Origin: Candidatus Devosia phytovorans
GTDB lineage: Bacteria; Pseudomonadota; Alphaproteobacteria; Rhizobiales; Devosiaceae
Assembly (NCBI GenBank): GCA_029202405.1
Contig: CP119312.1
Coordinates: forward strand, 997,001-1,061,000
Direction: 5' to 3'
DNA: 64,000 nucleotides
Part shown: positions 24,174-33,803 of the stretch, one piece after another
Position numbering within the stretch: the stretch's first letter is position 1
Layout: each line of letters starts with the position of its first letter
The notes under the pieces: model-generated
The model's database searches: none
What the model saw: the letters and a program-made list of their open reading frames with translations, nothing else
What the model was told of the DNA's origin: nothing
Position numbers and translations under genes: made by a program

Positions 24174-26900
24174 ATGAGTTCGATTAGCAAGCGCGAGCAG
24201 GTTTCGCTGGATGGCGCCTGGCAGTTTCGCCATGAGGAGGGTGCGTGGCGCGAGGCGCAGGTGCCGGCGCCGTGGCAGGCCGAGTTCCGCGATCTGGTCG
24301 ATAGCGCCGGTCATGCCGTCTACAAGCGCAGTTTCGCGCTGCCGGCCGGCTGGGCCGGCAAGGAAGTCGCGATAAAATTCGGCGCTGTCAGCTACTTCGC
24401 CGAGGTTTTCCTCAATGGTCAGAAGCTGGGCAGCCACGAAGGCGCCTATCTGCCGTTCGAATTCGTGCTTCCGGCCGAAATTTTGAAAACCGACAACGAG
24501 ATAGAGGTGCGTGCCTCGGTGCCAACGGCCGATCATCGGGCGTGGCCGGAGCATCCATTCGGCGAAGTACCGCATGGCAAGATGAGCTGGTATGGCCGCA
24601 TCGGCGGGCTATGGCAGTCGGTGACGCTGGAAGCGCGCGACCCGCAGCATATCCAAACCATTGTCATTGAAGCAGGAATGGACGGCGCCGCGAGGATCGA
24701 CCTTGGTCTTTCAGCGGCGGCCCAGGGCAAGACGGCCAAGCTGTCGATCCGCGATGACAGGGGCGATGTGGTCGCAGAAACCGAGACGGGGCAGGGACTT
24801 GCTAGCCTGTCCGTGGCCAATGCCCAGCTCTGGTCGCCGGAAACTCCGAACCTTTATACGCTCACCGTCGACCTCGGCACGGACACGCGCACCGAAACCT
24901 TCGGCTTCCGCACGGTCGAAACCAAGGACGGCAAAATCCTGCTCAACGGGCAGCCGATCTACATGCGCGCAGCGCTGGACCAGGACTATTATCCCGAAGG
25001 CATCTACACCGCGCCATCGCTGGAATTCCTTGAGGATCAGGCGCTTAAGGCCAAGCATCTCGGACTCAACACGCTGCGTTGCCATATCAAGGTGCCGGAC
25101 CCGCGCTATTACGAAGTGGCCGATCGACTGGGCCTTCTGGTCTGGACGGAAGTGCCCAATGTCAATCACTTCACCTCCAAGGCAGCGGCGCGGATGCGCG
25201 AAACGCTGGAGGGTATTCTCAAGCGCGACCGCAACCATCCTTCCATTATCGCCTGGACGCTGATCAACGAAGACTGGGGCACGCGACTGGTCGAAAATGC
25301 CGAGCACCGGCAGTGGCTTAAGGATAGCTATGACTGGCTGAAGGCCGAGGATCCGAGCCGGCTGGTGGTCGACAATTCGGCCTGTTTCCCGAACTTCCAC
25401 GTCAAGAGCGACCTCAACGACTACCACTATTACCGCTCGGTGCCCGAGCGGCGGCAGGAGTGGGACGACATCACCCATGATTTCGCCAACAATGCCAAGT
25501 GGACCTATTCCACGCTGGGTGATGCGGAATGGCGCGGCGACGAGCCGCTGGTGGTCTCCGAATTCGGCGTCTGGGGTCTGCCCGACCCGAAAAAGCTGCG
25601 GAATCAAGACGGTAGCGAGCCGCATTGGTTCGAAACCGGGGCGGCATGGGGCGATGGCGTGGCGCTGCCGCATGGCGTCGAGGCGCGCTTTGCCGCACTC
25701 GACCTCGACCGGACCTTTGGCAGCTTCGACGCCTTTATCGAGAGCGTGCAATGGTATCAGTTCATGAACCTGCGCTACCAGATCGAGGAAATGCGCCGCT
25801 ATCCCTCGATCATGGGCTATGTGATCACGGAACTGACCGACGTGCATTGGGAGGCCAATGGCCTGCTCGACATAGAGCGCAATCCGCGCGTCTTCCATGA
25901 CGTTTTTGCCCAGATCAATACCGACACTGTCATCGTGCCGCGCCCCAAGCGTTACGCCGCCTATGAAGGCGAAGTGCTGGACGTGGAAGTGACTGTGGCG
26001 ACTGGCGGAAATTCCATCCCCGAAGGCGCGGTGCTGCGCTGGTCGGGCGAAGTTTCGGGTTCCGTGGCGATCGCCGCCACGGCGCCCGTATCGAGCACCA
26101 GCCCGGGCACGCTCAAGCTCGACCTCCCGGCCAGCGGCGTGAGCCGCATGGTGAAGCTTGAGTTCGTGCTCGAGGCTGGTGGCCAGACGCTGGCACGCAA
26201 TAGCCTCGACCTGTCGGTCTATGCCAAGCGCAAGACGGACGGCCTGCCGACGATTTCGACCAAGCATGCCAGGCTGGCCGAGCATGCGCGGTGCCTGGGC
26301 TATGCGGTGGTCGAGAATGGCGATGTCGAACTGCGCCATGCCGTCGACACCGCCGATGCCGATGCGATGAATGCCGGCAAGCGCTTCGTGATCCTGGCCG
26401 ATGGCTCGGTTCCGACCAACAAGAACCTGCGTGTGGACATGCCCGATGGCGAGCTGCCGCATCGCAGTATTGTGGCTGATGACAAGCAGTTCCGCGCCAG
26501 TACCGAGCAGCATCTGCCGGGAATCAACCTGGTCGAGCGCGACGGCACGATCTGGCGTGGAGACTGGATCGCCGGCTTCAGCTGGCTGCGTCGCGAGGGC
26601 CCGTTTGCCGGTATTCCGGGCGGTCCGATCTTTGATTTGAGCTTTTCCGACGTGGTGCCACATTACCTGCTGACCGGTTTCCGGGTCTGGGAATATGGCA
26701 GCACGGTCCATGCCGGCATCGTCGTGGGCTGGGTGCACAAGCCAGCCGCGACTATCGTCGAAAAGCCGGTGGGCCGGGGCGGGGTGGTTGCCACCACATT
26801 CCGGCTGACCCGTGAAGCGCCAGGCGCCGACCCGGTTGCGGCGGCGCTGTTCGATGCCGTCATACAGGCTGCCGTCGAGCTACCGGTCGATGTGGATTAG
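24174..26900 (+). CDS. Glycoside hydrolase family 2 (beta-galactosidase/beta-glucuronidase-like)
   Basis: A 908-aa GH2 enzyme without a signal peptide, so it acts in the cytoplasm on imported oligosaccharides or glycosides. It has the N-terminal jelly-roll (SYFAEVFLNGQKLGSHEG), an Ig-like domain (LWSPETPNLYTLTVDLG) and the TIM barrel with the acid/base in INEDWG (Glu366) and the nucleophile in VVSEFGVWG (Glu463). Substrate (galactoside, glucuronide or mannoside) cannot be fixed. The ATG at 24174 follows a GAGGGTGGAG site; a GTG at 24168 is possible. It precedes a carbohydrate ABC importer, giving a complete uptake-and-cleave locus. Confidence 0.9.
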   Translation: MSSISKREQVSLDGAWQFRHEEGAWREAQVPAPWQAEFRDLVDSAGHAVYKRSFALPAGWAGKEVAIKFGAVSYFAEVFLNGQKLGSHEGAYLPFEFVLPAEILKTDNEIEVRASVPTADHRAWPEHPFGEVPHGKMSWYGRIGGLWQSVTLEARDPQHIQTIVIEAGMDGAARIDLGLSAAAQGKTAKLSIRDDRGDVVAETETGQGLASLSVANAQLWSPETPNLYTLTVDLGTDTRTETFGFRTVETKDGKILLNGQPIYMRAALDQDYYPEGIYTAPSLEFLEDQALKAKHLGLNTLRCHIKVPDPRYYEVADRLGLLVWTEVPNVNHFTSKAAARMRETLEGILKRDRNHPSIIAWTLINEDWGTRLVENAEHRQWLKDSYDWLKAEDPSRLVVDNSACFPNFHVKSDLNDYHYYRSVPERRQEWDDITHDFANNAKWTYSTLGDAEWRGDEPLVVSEFGVWGLPDPKKLRNQDGSEPHWFETGAAWGDGVALPHGVEARFAALDLDRTFGSFDAFIESVQWYQFMNLRYQIEEMRRYPSIMGYVITELTDVHWEANGLLDIERNPRVFHDVFAQINTDTVIVPRPKRYAAYEGEVLDVEVTVATGGNSIPEGAVLRWSGEVSGSVAIAATAPVSSTSPGTLKLDLPASGVSRMVKLEFVLEAGGQTLARNSLDLSVYAKRKTDGLPTISTKHARLAEHARCLGYAVVENGDVELRHAVDTADADAMNAGKRFVILADGSVPTNKNLRVDMPDGELPHRSIVADDKQFRASTEQHLPGINLVERDGTIWRGDWIAGFSWLRREGPFAGIPGGPIFDLSFSDVVPHYLLTGFRVWEYGSTVHAGIVVGWVHKPAATIVEKPVGRGGVVATTFRLTREAPGADPVAAALFDAVIQAAVELPVDVD

Positions 26901-26969
26901 TAAAAATGTGTTTTGGCTGCACGATCTGCTTGACTGCGCAGCTAATCTCCATTGAATTGTATTACTAAT
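26896..26969. promoter_or_regulatory. Inverted repeat before the ABC operon, candidate operator
   Basis: ATTAGTAA (26896-26903, overlapping the GH2 stop codon) and TTACTAAT (26962-26969) form a perfect 8-bp inverted repeat in the gap between GH2 and the importer ATPase. A GCTAAT copy lies at 26941-26946. The words match those at the other two candidate sites of this locus. Inference only. Confidence 0.45.
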
Positions 26970-27036
26970 GGATGCGGCGGCAGGAGGGCTGCCGTATCTG
27001 ACAGGTTGCCGGGCCGAGCCCGGCAGGGGAGAGAGA

Positions 27037-28122
27037 ATGTCGGATATCGTCCTGACCGAGGTCAGCAAGTCCTATGGGCAGGTGAGCGTGCTGGACAAGG
27101 TGTCGATGCACATCAAGTCAGGCGAATTCATCGTCTTCCTGGGCCCCTCGGGCTGCGGAAAGTCGACGCTGCTGCGCATGATCGCCGGTCTTGAAGAGGT
27201 CAATGGCGGCGAGATCCACATTGGCGGCGAGCGCGTCGACCAGCTGCCGCCCAATCAGCGCGGCGTCGCCATGGTGTTCCAGAATTATGCGCTCTATCCG
27301 CATATGACGGTGCGCGACAACATGAGCTTCGGGTTGCAGAATGTCGGCACGCCCAAGGATGAAATCGCCCGTCGTGTGGACGATGCGGCGCGCATGCTGG
27401 AAATTACGGCGCTGCTCGATCGCAAGCCCGCGCAGCTCTCGGGTGGTCAGCGCCAGCGTGTCGCCATCGGCCGCGCCATCGTGCGCGATCCCAAAGCTTT
27501 CCTGCTCGACGAGCCGCTGTCCAACCTCGATGCCGGGCTGCGCGTGCGCACCCGCCTTGAACTGGCGCAGCTGCACAATCGCATCAAGGCCACGATGATT
27601 TTCGTGACGCATGACCAGACCGAGGCCATGACGCTCGCAACCCGTATCGTGGTGATGAACAACAAGCAGATCGAACAGATCGGCACGCCGATGGATGTCT
27701 ATACGCGGCCGGCGACGCGCTTCGTTGCCAGCTTCGTCGGCTCGCCGGGCATGAATTTCGTGCCGGTGAGTGCCGTCACGGATGCCGGCGGCAAGGCTGC
27801 CATCAGCTTTGCCGGGCAGGACGCGGTATCGACGGGCGTGCCCTTCGCCTCGCTGCCGAAGGGCGCGCTGACGCTGGGTATCCGGGCCGAGGCGGCGCGC
27901 GTGTCGCGCACGGGGCAGGGCGTTGCTGGCGTGGCCGATGTGGTCGAGCGCCTGGGCGAGCGCACGCTGGTCTATGTGCGGCTGGCCGATGGCACCGTGC
28001 TGGTCAGCGAGGACGAGGGGATCAGCACGATCAATGCCGGCGATACCGTGCATGTCGTGCTGGATGGCGATGCCGCCATCCTCTTCGACGAGGCCGGCAA
28101 GGCTTATCACAGCGCCATCTGA
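27037..28122 (+). CDS. Carbohydrate ABC transporter ATP-binding protein (UgpC/MalK type)
   Basis: A 361-aa ABC ATPase. Walker A is GPSGCGKST (36-44), the signature is LSGGQRQRVAIGRA, Walker B AFLLDEPLSNLD, and the H-loop FVTHDQTEAM. The C-terminal third is a MalK-like regulatory (TOBE) domain. It energises the importer formed by the two permeases downstream. The start at 27037, after an AGGGGAGAG site, is preferred over an upstream in-frame ATG because the family starts at DIVLTEVSKSYG. Confidence 0.95.
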   Translation: MSDIVLTEVSKSYGQVSVLDKVSMHIKSGEFIVFLGPSGCGKSTLLRMIAGLEEVNGGEIHIGGERVDQLPPNQRGVAMVFQNYALYPHMTVRDNMSFGLQNVGTPKDEIARRVDDAARMLEITALLDRKPAQLSGGQRQRVAIGRAIVRDPKAFLLDEPLSNLDAGLRVRTRLELAQLHNRIKATMIFVTHDQTEAMTLATRIVVMNNKQIEQIGTPMDVYTRPATRFVASFVGSPGMNFVPVSAVTDAGGKAAISFAGQDAVSTGVPFASLPKGALTLGIRAEAARVSRTGQGVAGVADVVERLGERTLVYVRLADGTVLVSEDEGISTINAGDTVHVVLDGDAAILFDEAGKAYHSAI

Positions 28123-28140
28123 GGAGGTGGCGCCGTGAGG

Positions 28141-28160
28141 GCAGGGCCATCCGGCCCTGC
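28141..28160 (+). other. Intercistronic hairpin
   Basis: GCAGGGCC and GGCCCTGC form a perfect 8-bp stem with a 4-base loop between the ATPase and the binding-protein gene. There is no T-run; it may be an mRNA processing or stability element. Confidence 0.5.
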
Positions 28161-28276
28161 GGAGGAATTCAGGCCCGCTTCGGCGATGCCTGGGAATGGC
28201 GCAATCCGCATCGCCGGCGGATCTGCAATGCCGGAGGAATGGCGCTGGGCCGGGATGGCCCCTGGGAGGAAATGAC

Positions 28277-29563
28277 GTGAACAAGTTCTTGAAGATTGGT
28301 CTGTTGTCGACCACGGCAGCGCTGCTGTCCTTTGGTGTCGCGCAGGCACAGGAAGACGTGGTGTGGTGGGACTTCCTCAGCGGCGGCGACGGCGTTCGCA
28401 TGAAGGCGCTGATCGAGCAGTTCAACACCGAACATGCCGGCGAGATCACCATCCAGCCGACGACGCTCGAATGGGGCACCCCGTTCTACACCAAGGTGCA
28501 GACCTCGGCCGCCATCGGCGAAGGTCCGGACGTGATGACCTATCACCTGTCGCGCGTGCCGCTTGGCGTGGAATCGGGCGCCCTGGCGCCGATCTCGGCT
28601 GAAGACCTGGCTAGCGTCGAGCTCAGCGGCGATGTGTTCGCACCCGCCAACTGGGAAGCCGGGCAGAGCGATGGCCAGCAGTATGCCGTGCCCTTCGATA
28701 TCCACTCGATCATCCTCTACTACAACAAGGACAAGCTGGCTGAAGCGGGTCTGCTCGGCGATGACGGGCTGCCGGTCGGTTTCGATGGCGCGGACAATTT
28801 TACCGCTGCGCTCGACAAGCTTAAGGAAGCCGGCCTTGAATATCCGCTGTCGCTGCAGACCTCGGGCGACGGTACGCCATGGCGCGTGTTCTACTCGCTG
28901 TTCGGCCAGCAGGACGGCGTGTTTCTGGGCGAAGACGGCACCTTCTTCCCCGATGAAAGCATTCCCAAGGCCGTGGCTGCCGTCGAAACCATGGCCAGCT
29001 GGGTCGAGGGCGGCTATGCGCCGGGCCTGACCGAATATGAAGGCTCGATCGCCATGTTCACCTCGGGTGAATCGGCTGTTCACATCAACGGCGTGTGGGA
29101 AGTACCCACCATGACCGATCTGGCCGCCAAGGGCGAGCTGGGCTTTGAATGGGGCGCCATCGCCCTGCCGACCTTCTTCGATCATCCCGCGACCTGGGCG
29201 GATTCGCATGGCTTTGCCATTCCGAACAATGTCGGCAAGGAAATGACCCCCGAGAAGAAGGCAGCCGTGCTCGAAGTCATCTCCTGGATGAACAAGAACT
29301 CGCTGGCCTGGGCCAATGCCGGCCATATCCCGGCCTATACGCCGACCCGCGAGAGCGAAGAGTTCAAGACCATGCAGCCCAACGCCACCTATTCGGTGCT
29401 GGCTGACACGGCCGTGTTCGATCCCAAGTCGCCGCTGGCTGGCGTGGCTTCGCCCGTCTATGACGCCGTCGCCAACTACATCAGCCCCGCCATGAACGGC
29501 GAAATGGGTGCGCAGGAAGCCATCGACGAGATGAAGGCCGACCTGCAGGACCAAGCCGATTGA
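28277..29563 (+). CDS. ABC transporter sugar-binding protein
   Basis: A 428-aa extracellular solute-binding protein (family 1). The signal peptide VNKFLKIGLLSTTAALLSFG ends near AQA-Q, and the mature protein has EDVVWWDFLSGGDGVRMKAL, then ESAVHINGVWEVP. It captures the sugar in the periplasm. Translation begins with GTG at 28277 after a GGGAGGA site; the nearby ATG at 28272 is out of frame. A strong hairpin just after the stop probably sets the usual excess of binding protein over permeases. Confidence 0.92.
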   Translation: MNKFLKIGLLSTTAALLSFGVAQAQEDVVWWDFLSGGDGVRMKALIEQFNTEHAGEITIQPTTLEWGTPFYTKVQTSAAIGEGPDVMTYHLSRVPLGVESGALAPISAEDLASVELSGDVFAPANWEAGQSDGQQYAVPFDIHSIILYYNKDKLAEAGLLGDDGLPVGFDGADNFTAALDKLKEAGLEYPLSLQTSGDGTPWRVFYSLFGQQDGVFLGEDGTFFPDESIPKAVAAVETMASWVEGGYAPGLTEYEGSIAMFTSGESAVHINGVWEVPTMTDLAAKGELGFEWGAIALPTFFDHPATWADSHGFAIPNNVGKEMTPEKKAAVLEVISWMNKNSLAWANAGHIPAYTPTRESEEFKTMQPNATYSVLADTAVFDPKSPLAGVASPVYDAVANYISPAMNGEMGAQEAIDEMKADLQDQAD

Positions 29564-29577
29564 TCAAGTGACTACAG

Positions 29578-29600
29578 TCCGGCGGCCTTGTGCCGCCGGA
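29578..29600 (+). other. Hairpin downstream of the binding-protein gene
   Basis: TCCGGCGGC pairs with GCCGCCGGA around CTTGT, 15 bases after the stop. Such stems after binding-protein genes often stabilise that part of the mRNA or attenuate readthrough. Confidence 0.6.
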
Positions 29601-29623
29601 TTCCTTACTGAGGCTGGAGCACC

Positions 29624-30502
29624 ATGATCAGGAACCACCGCGGCGAGATCACAATCGCCTATATTTTCATTCTTCCCTTTGTGCTGACCTACGGCGTGCT
29701 GTTCCTGTGGCCGACGATCCAGATGGTGCTGCTCAGCTTCACCGACGCGCCGCTGATCGGGCCGGGCAAATGGATCGGCATCGAGAATTATGTCGAGATG
29801 CTCGACGATCGCCGCTTCTGGACCTCGGTGCGCAACACGGCCTATTTCGTGGCGCTGACGGTGGTGCCCAATACGCTGATCGGGCTGGCCATCGCCATGA
29901 TGGTGTCGCGCCTCAAGGGGTGGCAGCAGAGCCTGATCCTGGCGATGTTCTTTTTGCCCTATATCCTGCCGGTCTCGGTGGTCTACCGGATTTGGAACTG
30001 GATGTTCAACCTGCAGTTCGGCATCATGCAGTTTCCGCTGAGCGCGATGTTCGGCAAGCCGACGCCGGTGTTCCGCACGCAGTGGATGTTCATGCCGGCG
30101 GTGGCTTTCGTCACCATCTGGTGGACCTGCGGCTTCAATATCCTGCTGTTCCTGGCCGGGCTGCGCTCGATCTCGACCGATATCTATGAGGCCGCGTCGC
30201 TCGACAATGCCAGCCGCTGGACGACGTTCCGGCGCATCACCTGGCCGCTGATCTGGCCGGTGACGGCACTGGTGCTGACCATTCAGCTGATCCTGCAGCT
30301 GAAAATCTTCGACCAGGTCTATCTGTTCGTGCAGGGCGGGCGGCCGGATCCGTCGATGGTCCTGGTGCAATATATCTACAGCAATGCCTTCCAGAAGAAC
30401 GAGGGCGGCTTTGCCGCGGCGATCGCGGTGACGCTGTTCGTCATCGTCGTGATCTTCTCGGTCCTCCAATTCCAGCTGCTGCGTGCCCGAGGTGAAAAAT
30501 GA
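29624..30502 (+). CDS. Carbohydrate ABC transporter permease (MalF type)
   Basis: A 292-aa permease with six membrane helices. The coupling EAA-like loop is YEAASLDNASRWTTFRRITWPLIWP, which contacts the ATPase. The N-terminal part (ITIAYIFILPFVLTYGVLFL) is the first helix. With the next gene it forms the transmembrane channel. Its end overlaps the next permease by 4 bases (30499-30502), so the two are translationally coupled. Confidence 0.94.
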   Translation: MIRNHRGEITIAYIFILPFVLTYGVLFLWPTIQMVLLSFTDAPLIGPGKWIGIENYVEMLDDRRFWTSVRNTAYFVALTVVPNTLIGLAIAMMVSRLKGWQQSLILAMFFLPYILPVSVVYRIWNWMFNLQFGIMQFPLSAMFGKPTPVFRTQWMFMPAVAFVTIWWTCGFNILLFLAGLRSISTDIYEAASLDNASRWTTFRRITWPLIWPVTALVLTIQLILQLKIFDQVYLFVQGGRPDPSMVLVQYIYSNAFQKNEGGFAAAIAVTLFVIVVIFSVLQFQLLRARGEK

Positions 30503-31392
30503 GCGTCGCTGAGAGCCGAAACGCCGCGCTGGACGAGGCGCGCATGGCGGGCAAGGCCCGCACCATCAGGAGGCTCGATATCGGCGGGCTGATCCTGACG
30601 CTGATCACGGTGGTCTGTGCCGTGCTCTGGGCCTTCCCGATCTACTGGGGCGTCATCACCTCGCTCAAGCCGGAATCGCAGGTCATTTCCAAGACGGTGG
30701 AATTTTTGCCGCGGACCTGGACGATCGACGCCTATTGGCACGTGCTGGTCAATACGATGATCGGGCGGTGGTATATCAACTCGCTGGTGACCTCCATCGG
30801 GGTGACGGTGCTTACCCTGGTGACCTCTGCGCTGACGGCCTATGCGCTTTCCCAGCTCCGTTTCCCGGGCCGCAATGTCATCTGGTATCTGATCCTCGCC
30901 AGTTTCATGGTCCCGATCTCGGCGCTGATCATCAACCACTATGTTTTGATGGCGCAGTTCTCGCTGATCAACTCGTGGTTCGGGGTAATCCTGCCGCAGC
31001 TGCTGCATCCGGTGGTGATCATCGTCTACAAGAACTTCTTCGACAGCGTGCCCAAGGAATATCGCGAAGCCGCCAAGATGGATTCGGCGAGCGAATGGCG
31101 GATCTTTTCCCGCATCTACCTCCCGATGAACTGGGGTATCACGACGGCCCTGGCCATCGTCACCTTCATTGGCGCCTGGAACAATTTCATGTGGCCATTC
31201 CTCGCCGTCTCCAAGCCCGAGATGATGAATGTCGCGGTGGGCATCACCCAGGTGAACGATGCCTTTGGTGTGCAATATGCGCGTGAACTCGCCGGCGCCA
31301 TCATGGCGGCGCTGCTGGTGGCGGTGCTCTATCTGATCTTCCAGAAGCGGGTGACGCAGGCGATCATGCTGTCGGCCGGCGTCAAGGGTTAG
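30499..31392 (+). CDS. Carbohydrate ABC transporter permease (MalG type)
   Basis: A 297-aa partner permease with six helices. It has the conserved FLPRTWTIDAYWHVL segment typical of MalG-like proteins and the EAA loop PKEYREAAKMDSASEWRIFSR. It is the last gene of the ATPase-binding protein-permease-permease operon; a GC-rich imperfect hairpin follows at about 31412-31440 and may be the terminator. Confidence 0.94.
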   Translation: MSVAESRNAALDEARMAGKARTIRRLDIGGLILTLITVVCAVLWAFPIYWGVITSLKPESQVISKTVEFLPRTWTIDAYWHVLVNTMIGRWYINSLVTSIGVTVLTLVTSALTAYALSQLRFPGRNVIWYLILASFMVPISALIINHYVLMAQFSLINSWFGVILPQLLHPVVIIVYKNFFDSVPKEYREAAKMDSASEWRIFSRIYLPMNWGITTALAIVTFIGAWNNFMWPFLAVSKPEMMNVAVGITQVNDAFGVQYARELAGAIMAALLVAVLYLIFQKRVTQAIMLSAGVKG

Positions 31393-31539
31393 CCAGAGCT
31401 CATCTGCGGAGGGGCGCGGCGGGGTGACCTGCCGCGACCCTTTGCTTTTGTCGGACAGGCATTACCGGTAAGTTGTTCAGCCGGCTGGATTTTGCGATCA
31501 ATCTGCAACCGGCTCTTTACCGGTTGGCCGGTATATCGG

Positions 31540-31558
31540 GGTCTGGATAGTCCAGACC
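31540..31558. promoter_or_regulatory. Perfect palindrome before the SGNH gene
   Basis: GGTCTGGA and TCCAGACC form a perfect 8-bp inverted repeat with a 3-base centre, 12 bases upstream of the TTG start at 31570. It could be an operator or an mRNA hairpin over the ribosome site. Confidence 0.45.
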
Positions 31559-31569
31559 GGGGTTGCAGC

Positions 31570-32400
31570 TTGTTCCAGGCAATTCGCACGATCGCACTTG
31601 CCGTCATCCTGTTTGGGCTGATCCTGTTCGTGCCACCGCTCAACACCATGCTCTACCAGGGCGTGCAGACTATCCGGGACGTGTTCGATCAGAGGCCCGA
31701 ACGGCGGATCCTGTTCATCGGCAACAGCCGGACCTTCTACAACAACATGCCGCAGACGGTGCTGCGCATGGTCGAGGGCGCCGGCGGACCGGACAAGCTG
31801 CATGTGGAAATGTATGCCAAGTCGGGGGTGAGCCTCGAAACGCATTGGGCCGATCCACAGGTGCAGGCGCTGCTGGCCGAACGCTGGGACGACGTGATCA
31901 TCCAGGCGCAAAGCACCGGGCAATATAGCGCCGAACATTCTGGCCAACTGTGGCAGACGGCGACCAAGTTCATCGACGCGGCGCGGGCGGCGGGGGCGGA
32001 GCCGGCGATGTTCGTGACCTGGCGCTATACGGCACTTTGCCCGCCGGGGCAGGGCATGCCGCAGGCGGCCAAGAGCCTCGACCCGGCCGGCTATGCCAAT
32101 ATGCACCGCAATATCCAGATTCAGCATGCGCGGCTGGCCGAAGAGACGGGCGTGGCGCTGGTCAATGTCGGGCAGTTCTGGGAAGGGCTGCAGGGCGAGA
32201 CGGGCGTTTTCCATCTCTACGATGACTGCAACCACCCATCGGCCTATGGCAGCTATCTGTCGGCGCTGATGTTTTACAACTATTTCACCGGCGGGACGGT
32301 GGGTGATGTCGGCTACCGGCCGGACGCCGTACCGCCCGACCAGGCCTGGTATATCCGTGGGCTGGTCTCCAACTATCTCGGCGAGAGCGCCGGCAGCTGA
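31570..32400 (+). CDS. SGNH-hydrolase-like protein with N-terminal membrane anchor
   Basis: A 276-aa protein with an N-terminal hydrophobic segment (AIRTIALAVILFGLILFVPP) and an SGNH-like domain. LFIGNSRTFYNN holds the GxS nucleophile block and DDCNHPSAYGSYLSA holds the C-terminal Asp-x-x-His block. It is probably periplasmic, possibly an esterase acting on carbohydrate. It starts with TTG; the exact start is uncertain because the frame has other TTG codons upstream. Its neighbours are the ABC importer and an OpgC-like gene, but it is not coupled to either. Confidence 0.7.
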   Translation: MFQAIRTIALAVILFGLILFVPPLNTMLYQGVQTIRDVFDQRPERRILFIGNSRTFYNNMPQTVLRMVEGAGGPDKLHVEMYAKSGVSLETHWADPQVQALLAERWDDVIIQAQSTGQYSAEHSGQLWQTATKFIDAARAAGAEPAMFVTWRYTALCPPGQGMPQAAKSLDPAGYANMHRNIQIQHARLAEETGVALVNVGQFWEGLQGETGVFHLYDDCNHPSAYGSYLSALMFYNYFTGGTVGDVGYRPDAVPPDQAWYIRGLVSNYLGESAGS

Positions 32401-32404
32401 TCGG

Positions 32405-33601
32405 TCAGGAGGGCTGGCTCAACGGCTGCGGGCTGGCCAGCGAACGCTTGCGCTGCCTGAGATGGCGGGCGACGAGGGCGGGAATGCCCAGCGACAGGAC
32501 GCCCAGGAGCAGGATGGCATTGGCGCTCCAGGGCTCGAGCACCTGCGGGTCGACCAGCAAATAAAAGATATAGACCGTCGCGATGTGGAAGGTGAAGACG
32601 GACAGCGAATGCTGGCCGATGAGCACCAGCGGGCCCCAGCGCAGCAGGCGATCGAGCGCGACGCCCAGCACCTGCATGGTGCGATAGGGCGAGGTGGGGC
32701 CGACGACGAGCAGCCAGGTGGTGACGAAGGCGGCGGCGAGGAAATTGAGCAGGGCCAGGAAGCCGAGGCCGTGCTTGCTGATCAGCCAGCCAAAGATTGC
32801 GACGTGGTCGGTCAGCACGCCGCGCAGATAAAGCGTCAGAACCAGCATCAGGCCAGCGATCAGCAGGATGGAGAGCAGGAGGAGCGGGGCGAAGCGCGGG
32901 TGGCGCAGCACGGAGAGGTCGAACTCACCGCGCACATAGGCCGCGCCGAACAGCAGGCCGGAGAAATAGAGCGCCGACCAGGACAGACGATTGAGGTGGA
33001 GGCCAAGGTCGATCTGGCGGGCATCGAGCTGGAAGGCGATTTCGAGGCTGTCCCAAGTCCATTCGAGTAGACCGGCCTGTCCGGCCAGCCAGGCCAGGGC
33101 AACCAGCGCGATAACGAGCCAGCGCTGGCCACTGGTGATGGCGGAGAGGGCCGCTGGGGTGAGGAGAAGAAAGAGGACATACATGGGCAGGATGTCGAGG
33201 CACCAGCCGCCGGCCAGCATCAGCATGGACAGGACGCCGAACAGGAGTGGCGCATTGCCATAGCGCTCGAAGATCCAGAGCGGCTTGTCGCCATGCAGCG
33301 CCAGCGTCGCAATGATGGTGACGAGGATAACCAGCATGGCGTGGTGGCGGAACACCAGCAGAGCGCGGGAGAACAGCGCGGACTTGCGATGGGTGTGGGC
33401 CGGATCGATCCAGCCGCGGGTATAGACCAGACCAACTGTCAGTCCCGACAGGAAGACAAAAGCGCTGGCAGCGTCATTGAGCAGGGCAGATTTGAAGACC
33501 AGACCATGCGTGATGCCCAACGGAAGCTGAGAGCCCAGATGGCTCAACATCATGCTGATCAACATCAGTCCGCGCAGGCCATCCAGCTGCAAGTAACGCA
33601 T
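32405..33601 (-). CDS. OpgC-family acyltransferase-like membrane protein
   Basis: A 398-aa protein with ten or so membrane helices of the OpgC family. The start MRYLQLDGLRGLMLISMMLS contains the Arg10-X10-His21 pair of acyltransferase-3 enzymes, followed by AFVFLSGLTVGLVY. OpgC proteins add succinyl groups to periplasmic glucans. A second OpgC lies in the opg cluster at 58521-59747; this copy is separate and may modify another substrate. It ends 5 bases from the convergent SGNH gene. Confidence 0.85.
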   Translation of the reverse strand: MRYLQLDGLRGLMLISMMLSHLGSQLPLGITHGLVFKSALLNDAASAFVFLSGLTVGLVYTRGWIDPAHTHRKSALFSRALLVFRHHAMLVILVTIIATLALHGDKPLWIFERYGNAPLLFGVLSMLMLAGGWCLDILPMYVLFLLLTPAALSAITSGQRWLVIALVALAWLAGQAGLLEWTWDSLEIAFQLDARQIDLGLHLNRLSWSALYFSGLLFGAAYVRGEFDLSVLRHPRFAPLLLLSILLIAGLMLVLTLYLRGVLTDHVAIFGWLISKHGLGFLALLNFLAAAFVTTWLLVVGPTSPYRTMQVLGVALDRLLRWGPLVLIGQHSLSVFTFHIATVYIFYLLVDPQVLEPWSANAILLLGVLSLGIPALVARHLRQRKRSLASPQPLSQPS

Positions 33602-33753
33602 TGTGCCCCAAAATCATTAAAAACGATCAAAGTAGAAAAACCGCCGCATAGTACGACGTTACTTGTTACCGAAACCATCATGATTGAATTATTGGGTTTA
33701 CGTCTGTTAACGACGTCTGAGGCTCCGGGCCTGGGAGCGACTGGGGCTGATAG

Positions 33754-33803
33754 TGCGGGCGGCGGGGATCGAACCCGCACGGCTAGCGCCGAGGGATTTT
33801 AAG
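33754..33803 (-). pseudogene. 3' part of a broken tRNA-Leu gene
   Basis: Fifty bases match the 3' part of a tRNA-Leu: anticodon-loop end CTTAAAA, TCCCTC stem, a long variable arm, T-arm GCGGGTTCGATCCCCGC, and acceptor strand CGCCCGC with discriminator A. No CCA follows. The 5' half is missing here; its acceptor partner GCGGGCG is found at 34663-34669 on the same strand. It probably marks the end of an integrated element. Confidence 0.75.

Noticed and set aside
24711..26738. Open frame of 675 codons on the minus strand
   Set aside because: Antisense to the GH2 glycosidase; it reflects high GC codon structure.
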